Source: 2-12-FULL-60-25 sp003576745 (GTDB lineage Bacteria; Patescibacteriota; Patescibacteriia; 2-12-FULL-60-25). From it: 64,000 nucleotides of DNA. Position 1 is the first letter of the stretch; the number at the start of each line of letters is the position of its first letter. The notes beneath the pieces were generated by a model. That model ran no database searches. It was not told the DNA's origin and saw only the letters and a program-made list of their open reading frames with translations. This document shows, one piece after another, positions 60,123-64,000 of this stretch. The stretch lies in contig SZOQ01000002.1 in NCBI GenBank assembly GCA_030272835.1, positions 62,001 to 126,000 of the forward strand, given 5' to 3'. The translations under genes were made by a program, and so were the position numbers.

Positions 60123-60146
60123 GCGCTCCGGCCGAAGCCGGAGCGC
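60123..60146 (-). terminator. hairpin between converging genes (minus-strand T-tract)
   Basis: 10-bp stem GCGCTCCGGC/GCCGGAGCGC with a UUCG-type loop on the minus strand, followed there by TTCACTTTTT. A second perfect hairpin GCGTCCCGAT/ATCGGGACGC lies at 60155-60177. Together they could end both the TrmB gene and the possible small gene at 60192. Confidence 0.6.
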
Positions 60147-60191
60147 GTTGGAGGGCGTCCCGATGGGATCGGGACGCATGCAGGCAGGAAG

Positions 60192-60404
60192 TCAGGCCGC
60201 GCCGACGGAAAAGCGTCGTGCTACATGTTGGCCTGGACACCAAACCTGATACGTATAAAGGCCCATGCATCCGCCTGGACCGACGCGCAAAATGCGCGGC
60301 CACATGGCGATGGCAGGGGTTTGCGTGGGTGAGAAAGACCGGGAGTACCGCGAGGCATGATGACGCGCGGAGTCCGGCCGTACGATTGAGCCCGTAAGGC
60401 CCAT
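60192..60404 (-). CDS. possible small protein (70 aa)
   Basis: Uncertain. AGAAAGGGA lies 7 nt before the ATG at 60404, the leader holds a GGCGCCTCC/GGAGGC stem, and two hairpins follow the stop. The product MGLTGSIVRPDSARHHASRY... is basic, ends in a Gly/Tyr/Trp-rich part (GGCMGLYTYQVWCPGQHVARRF) with two Cys, and has no recognised family. I found no clean promoter. The rest of 60122-60819 holds the palindromes and promoter listed separately. Confidence 0.35.
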   Translation of the reverse strand: MGLTGSIVRPDSARHHASRYSRSFSPTQTPAIAMWPRILRVGPGGCMGLYTYQVWCPGQHVARRFSVGAA

Positions 60405-60477
60405 GGCGTTCCCTTTCTGCTCCTCTCTGGGCCTCCTTCGGGGAGGCGCCGCTTATCGTCGTGTAGGTTCGATAAGT

Positions 60478-60523
60478 CTTGGAAATATCCAAGGTTGCAT
60501 CAGAGACTATTTCGGCGTACGCC
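60478..60523. promoter_or_regulatory. two palindromes, possible operator sites
   Basis: CTTGGAAATATCCAAG (60478-60493) and GGCGTACGCC (60514-60523), 20 bp apart, in the gap upstream of the possible small gene. Perfect dyads of this size suit dimeric DNA-binding proteins; no target known. Confidence 0.35.
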
Positions 60524-60669
60524 TATTTTAATCATAACATGAACTTTTGGCTGAATTCTGTGGATAGATAGACAATCGTATATGTTTTTTCCTCCTGTGC
60601 GGTAAGAAAGACATTTTTTGGCTCAATAGAGAGTCATTTTAAGATTTTCAGATAGGCTGTCTAGTACCC

Positions 60670-60698
60670 TTGACAAAATGCGGCTTTTCTGCTATATT
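60670..60698 (+). promoter_or_regulatory. strong consensus promoter of the 60820 lipoprotein
   Basis: TTGACA (60670-60675), 17 bp, TATATT (60693-60698). Nearly identical over 33 nt to the minus-strand promoter at 29020-29048. The leader of about 115 nt contains CCGCGG-aagaga-CCGCGG (60784-60801). Confidence 0.8.
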
Positions 60699-60819
60699 TT
60701 TCGGTTCATCTTTTGCGCGAATCGCGTGAAATGGGCCGGCCCTGGATACCCCGGGTCGTGAGGAGAGATCTTTTGACATTAGCCCGCGGAAGAGACCGCG
60801 GAGAAAGACAGAGGAAGCA

Positions 60820-62490
60820 ATGAAGACGATGGCTATCGTTGCCTTTGCCGTACTCGCCGCGGTCCAGACGGGCTGTACCGGGTACGCATTCAATGCTGCG
60901 GAGGATGCGCCGGAGGAAACCGGCGGCGCGGCCGGACAGTCTGCTGCAGGCCAAGCCGGCATCCCTTCACTGGGAGGTATGGGCGGCTTGTCTGCCGGAG
61001 GAAGTTCCGGTACCGGCGGTTCGCTGGGCAATCCGCCGCACCCATCCACGGGTGGAACCTCTTCATACGGAGGAAGCGGCGGTACTCCAGGTTCGGGCGG
61101 AACCTCGATCGGCGGTTCATCCGGCATCGGCGGCATTCCGTCCACCGGCGGCGCGAGCGGTTCGTTTGGGAGCGGCGGCAACTCCGGATCGTATGGCACG
61201 GGAGGGACATCGACAGGAGGCTCTTCCAGCGTCGGTGGCAGTTCCGGCTCTCCGTCAACCGGCGGCACCGGAGGCGCAACTTCCTGCACGCAAGGAAATT
61301 GCAGCGGCTGTACGAGCTGCTGGAGCCTGTGTCAGTGCCTCGGATACGACGGTATGTGTCCGCAGCTCTGCGGCACTTCGTCGACCGGAGGGAGCGGCGG
61401 CACGTCTGGTTCGGGAGGAACCACATCAACCGGTGGAAGCGGCGGCAACTCCGGATCTTCTGGCTCTGGCGGTACGTCGACCGGCGGAGTCTCCGGTACG
61501 GGCGGGAGCGGAGGATCGAGCGCGACGGCAAAGAAGCTCTCGATCATCTTCGATACGGCTTCGGCCATGTCGAACTTTTTGTTCACGCACATGTCGGACG
61601 CGGGAGGATTTTTCTTCCCCGGCCAGGCATGCGAGGGAACGGGGAGTACCCGCATCTGTTCGGTGGAGATCGAGCCCTCCTTCCGTTGGGACTTTTGGGC
61701 CTATACGGGCGCTACAGGCGACAGCCAGTGGAGTCCGGGCCTCGACTGGAACACCAATGCCTGTAAGTCCTTCGCGGCCGTGCAGGTAAAGGAAGGTTCC
61801 GCAGAGGTCCCGTTCCGGATGGAGAAGGTTGGCAGCGGCTGTCACTTCGTCATCGAGTACGGGGCTTCAAACACCTCGGATTCGGATGGCGACGGCTCGC
61901 CGGACTCTTCGGACTGCAAACCGCACAATCCCTCCGCTCTTCCGGGTGGCAAGGAAATCTGCGGGAATGGTCTCGACGAGGATTGCTCTGGCGGCGACGC
62001 GTTCTGCGGTGGCGGCTCGAGCGGTTCCGGCGGTACGGGTGGCACAGGCGGTACGGGTGGCAGCGGAGGAAGCGGCGGCGGGAGCAGTCTCACCGACATG
62101 ACCTTCGATGTCTTCGGCCAAAGCGGGAGCGGAACCTTCATGGCCATCGCGCCCGTATTCAGTAGCACCGGCTGTTCGTCGCAATCCCTCAAAGATCCCG
62201 TGTCGAACAGCTGGGTCGGCGCCGCACGATGCCAGCTCAAGGTGGACCGGAGCCAGAATCTGGAATTCAATGTCCAGGTGAACAACACATGGGCCACCGG
62301 GTACAGCACGCCGGGAACCTGTCAGAAGTATCTCCGCGTGTATGCGTGGACGAACTTCTGCTCGGACAGCAATCAGACCGGCTGCTATCCCGCCGCCGAC
62401 TATGACGATTCATCGTCAACGTCCTTCCCCCAGCAAATGTGGCACGCTTACGCGAACAATACGTGCCATATCTTCCTTCCGAAGCTCTGA
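60820..62490 (+). CDS. Gly/Ser/Thr-rich lipoprotein with MopE-like metal-binding motif
   Basis: 556 aa. Lipoprotein signal with lipobox VQTGC (Cys19). Two STGGSGGTGG-type low-complexity blocks (about 30-150 and 185-235) flank a Cys-rich knot (about 155-183: CTQGNCSGCTSCWSLCQC). Then a beta-rich domain (about 238-348), a MopE-type motif with DSDGDGSPDSSDC and EICGNGLDEDCSGGDAFC (about 352-397), a third GGTGG block, and a second beta domain (425-556). This design is typical of myxobacterial cell-surface proteins and foreign to the rest of the window. GAGGA precedes the ATG. Confidence 0.8.
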   Translation: MKTMAIVAFAVLAAVQTGCTGYAFNAAEDAPEETGGAAGQSAAGQAGIPSLGGMGGLSAGGSSGTGGSLGNPPHPSTGGTSSYGGSGGTPGSGGTSIGGSSGIGGIPSTGGASGSFGSGGNSGSYGTGGTSTGGSSSVGGSSGSPSTGGTGGATSCTQGNCSGCTSCWSLCQCLGYDGMCPQLCGTSSTGGSGGTSGSGGTTSTGGSGGNSGSSGSGGTSTGGVSGTGGSGGSSATAKKLSIIFDTASAMSNFLFTHMSDAGGFFFPGQACEGTGSTRICSVEIEPSFRWDFWAYTGATGDSQWSPGLDWNTNACKSFAAVQVKEGSAEVPFRMEKVGSGCHFVIEYGASNTSDSDGDGSPDSSDCKPHNPSALPGGKEICGNGLDEDCSGGDAFCGGGSSGSGGTGGTGGTGGSGGSGGGSSLTDMTFDVFGQSGSGTFMAIAPVFSSTGCSSQSLKDPVSNSWVGAARCQLKVDRSQNLEFNVQVNNTWATGYSTPGTCQKYLRVYAWTNFCSDSNQTGCYPAADYDDSSSTSFPQQMWHAYANNTCHIFLPKL

Positions 62491-62507
62491 AGAACTCGTT
62501 CGCACTC

Positions 62508-62554
62508 GCCCCCGCATTCCAAGGATTCATCCAAGGAGTGTCGGGGGCTTTGCT
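62508..62554 (+). terminator. terminator of the 60820 gene
   Basis: GCCCCCG (62508-62514) pairs with CGGGGGC (62542-62548), with an inner TCCaaGGAT/ATCCaaGGA dyad; TTTGCTTT follows. Confidence 0.65.
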
Positions 62555-62584
62555 TTGGGGAAAGTAATTCGCTTTTGATGTTAG

Positions 62585-62775
62585 CAAAATGGAACAGGGC
62601 AAAGGGCTAAGGGAACGGGGTTCGGGAGAATTATGCCCCCTACGCAACTATGTCCTACAGGGCGCGGCATGCCGCGCCCCTACATCCTACTCCCCACACT
62701 CCCTATTCCGCATCCTACGCACCACGTCCTACGTACTTTTCGCATCCCGCATGGCTCAAGGCTCACGGTCCATAA
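62585..62775 (-). repeat. modular intergenic repeat, copy G (inverted)
   Basis: The reverse complement of copy B/F words: gggcaaagggctaagggaac, ggttcgggagaattatgccc (core, 62621-62650), ctacgcaactatgtcctac, ctactccccacactccctat, cacgtcctacgtac and catggctcaaggctcacgg. It also holds a perfect 20-bp palindrome GGGCGCGGCATGCCGCGCCC at 62660-62679, partly present in copy F. Confidence 0.8.
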
Positions 62776-62887
62776 ATTGCTGTCCAACATACTTTACATA
62801 TCAAACATGATTTTTTGCTCTGTCCAGCTGTTTCGGGAACAATTCAATTTCTTGGTCATATAATGTGCTGCGGATTCATTCCCATCG

Positions 62888-62929
62888 TTTTTGGCTTATT
62901 TGTTGAATACTCTTGACAAAAGCCAAAAA
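62888..62929. promoter_or_regulatory. 10-bp inverted repeat around a TTGACA
   Basis: TTTTTGGCTT (62888-62897) and AAGCCAAAAA (62920-62929) are perfect complements; the loop contains TTGACA (62913-62918). No good -10 lies 17 bp downstream. A TATAAT is at 62859-62864 without a -35. It may be an operator or part of the promoter for the 63112 gene; 62930-63111 is otherwise empty. Confidence 0.4.
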
Positions 62930-63111
62930 TAATGATGAACTCGCTTCTTACCTTCGTGACCCAAATGTCGCGGATTTGTATTCAGAAACTCCTTAAGTAG
63001 GGACGGGGCGGGGTAAGACGAGCTCGTTCGACAACTTAACCGGTTTGCCATGGTGGCAGGCCGGCTTGACCGCAACCTTCCAACAGAACTCCAAACCCTC
63101 CGGAGGTCCTC

Positions 63112-64000
63112 ATGAGTTCGAACGGAAACCGAGTGGCGGGGCGTGCCTGGAAATGGATGTTCCTTTCCAGCGTTCTCCTCGCGGCGGCAACGGGCTGTGT
63201 GGCCGGCAAAGATGCCGGCGACAATGGCTCCGACACCGCCAGCCGTACCCAGAATCTGGATACGGATGACGACGGCATTTTGGACTGTTCGCAGTCCTGG
63301 CTGTCCTACGCCGACACGGGTTGCACGCCCGTGGACAACTGTCCCCTGAATCCCAACAACAACCAGCTCGACTTCGATCTGGACGGGGACGGGGACGCCT
63401 GCGACGCCGATTTGGACGGCGATGGCGTGAACAACTGCGTGGATGGCGCGCTCTACCCGTGCTCGGACACGAGCTCGGGAAGCGGCCGCACCACGCCGTC
63501 GACGGATTTGGACAACTGCATGTTCGTCCCGAACGCAAGCCAGGTGGACACCGACAACGACGGCATGGGCGATGCCTGCGATCCCGACAAGGACAATGAC
63601 GGGATCACAGACGCGGACGACAATTGCCCGACCACCGCCAACCCCAACCAGGCGGACAAGGACAATGACGGACAGGGCGACCTGTGTGACTTCGACACCG
63701 ACAACGACGGCGTGTGCGATCCCGGCAACCCCCAGGTGGGCTGCGTGGGCTCGGACAACTGCCCCACCATTCCGAACGCCTTTCTCACCTGCGTGCCCGG
63801 CGACCCCAATCAAGGGGATGCCTACTGCGCCATGTTCGGCAGCGGCACCTGCGGCGCCGACAAGCGTTGTACCACGCAAATGGACAACGATGCCGACGGC
63901 TTGGGCGACGTGTGCGATCCCGACGACGACAATGACGGGGTTCTGGACAGCCAGGACAACTGTCCGCTCGTCGCGAACGCAAACCAGGCCGACACCAACA
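63112..64000 (+). CDS. TSP3-repeat calcium-binding lipoprotein, 3' end outside window
   Basis: Open from ATG 63112 (GGAGG 6-8 nt before) to the window edge, 296 codons. A Lys/Arg/Trp N-terminus leads to a lipobox AATGC (Cys29). The rest is thrombospondin type 3 repeats in the long Cys form: LDTDDDGILDC, DNCPLNPNNNQLDFDLDGDG, DNCMFVPNASQVDTDNDGMG, DACDPDKDNDGITDADDNCP, DLCDFDTDNDGVC and DVCDPDDDNDGVLDSQDNCP. GAC and AAC strongly outnumber GAT and AAT, unlike the TSP3 genes at 15751-17543. Resembles deltaproteobacterial outer-surface proteins. The opposite-strand frame over this gene is an artefact. Confidence 0.85.
   Translation, partial: MSSNGNRVAGRAWKWMFLSSVLLAAATGCVAGKDAGDNGSDTASRTQNLDTDDDGILDCSQSWLSYADTGCTPVDNCPLNPNNNQLDFDLDGDGDACDADLDGDGVNNCVDGALYPCSDTSSGSGRTTPSTDLDNCMFVPNASQVDTDNDGMGDACDPDKDNDGITDADDNCPTTANPNQADKDNDGQGDLCDFDTDNDGVCDPGNPQVGCVGSDNCPTIPNAFLTCVPGDPNQGDAYCAMFGSGTCGADKRCTTQMDNDADGLGDVCDPDDDNDGVLDSQDNCPLVANANQADTN

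Noticed and set aside
59986..60492. 168-aa minus-strand frame overlapping the TrmB gene
   Set aside because: Most of it is opposite a well-supported regulator and crosses two terminators; Arg/Ser/His-rich shadow composition.
60839..61789. Alternative + and - frames over the Gly-rich lipoprotein
   Set aside because: Arg/Pro/Ala-rich shadows of the GGN-rich sequence. The 60820 frame has promoter, Shine-Dalgarno, lipobox and domains.
62913..62941. TTGACA at 62913 as a normal promoter for the 63112 gene
   Set aside because: The hexamer 17 bp downstream is TGAACT, a poor -10, and shorter spacings do not help. Reported instead as part of an inverted repeat.
62896..63879. 327-aa open frame on the minus strand over the last kilobase
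   Set aside because: It is the mirror of the TSP3 gene at 63112: its Val/Gly/Ala-rich product is what GAC/AAC/GGC repeats give when read backwards. The + strand frame has a signal peptide, lipobox, Shine-Dalgarno and repeat domains.
60122..64000. Chimeric contig end joining a myxobacterial fragment
   Set aside because: An inverted copy of the genome-specific repeat and a promoter shared with 29 kb lie within it. Read mapping would still be decisive.

Overview
The window reads as a contig from a Candidate Phyla Radiation (Patescibacteria) bacterium. No rRNA is present, so this is an inference. It rests on small densely packed genes with ATGA/TAATG overlaps, DUF4012, VirB2/TrbC-like pilin modules fused to Ig-like and Cys-rich domains, short versions of housekeeping proteins (TsaB, XseA, MetK), and many operon-first genes whose -10 box sits 6-10 nt before the ATG (probable leaderless mRNAs). 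An ABY1-type lineage (Uhrbacteria/Magasanikbacteria-like) is my best guess, at modest confidence. Nearly all genes are on the + strand.

Layout. 1-2064: 3' part of hisS, rpsU, yqeY. 2096-18961: a surface locus with three consecutive pilin-type membrane proteins (the third 3787 aa) and three membrane-anchored thrombospondin type 3 (TSP3) proteins. 18963-22488: ybeY, dgkA, ftsA, ftsZ. 22889-25166: nrdR, pyk, pterin carbinolamine dehydratase. 25192-29048: two minus-strand units of unknown function around a tRNA-Asp and a DedA protein. 29113-37926: gpmI, nth, PAP2 phosphatase, mltG, two unknown stand-alone genes, UvrD-like helicase, a membrane-tethered methyltransferase. 38318-45732: divergent metK, O-methyltransferase, cyclophilin and GerMN lipoproteins, C39-like protease, xseA/xseB, a UMP-kinase-like protein. 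45784-47324: rplJ-rplL with a recognisable L10 leader. 47439-49535 (minus): PP2C-like/coiled-coil/propeller membrane protein. 49653-60121: regulator, tsaB, glycosyltransferases, DUF4012, mreB, GT4, TrmB-type regulator. 60192-64000: an accessory end with a Gly/Ser/Thr-rich MopE-like lipoprotein and a TSP3 lipoprotein that runs off the window; both look like myxobacterial (Deltaproteobacteria-type) surface proteins.

How it fits together. FtsA/FtsZ, MreB, MltG, PAP2 and the glycosyltransferases make and shape the envelope. The pilin-Ig-Cys-rich giant, the TSP3 proteins and the lipoproteins would decorate it, plausibly for host attachment. Much of the rest is translation, DNA repair and glycolysis.

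Most unusual: (1) a family of modular, text-like intergenic repeats in at least seven gaps, four copies sharing a small hairpin core; (2) a set of stand-alone genes, several with a consensus promoter, strong Shine-Dalgarno and terminator, scattered among operons that use apparently leaderless starts; (3) nearly identical promoters in front of two unrelated units; (4) the 3787-aa pilin-anchored protein.
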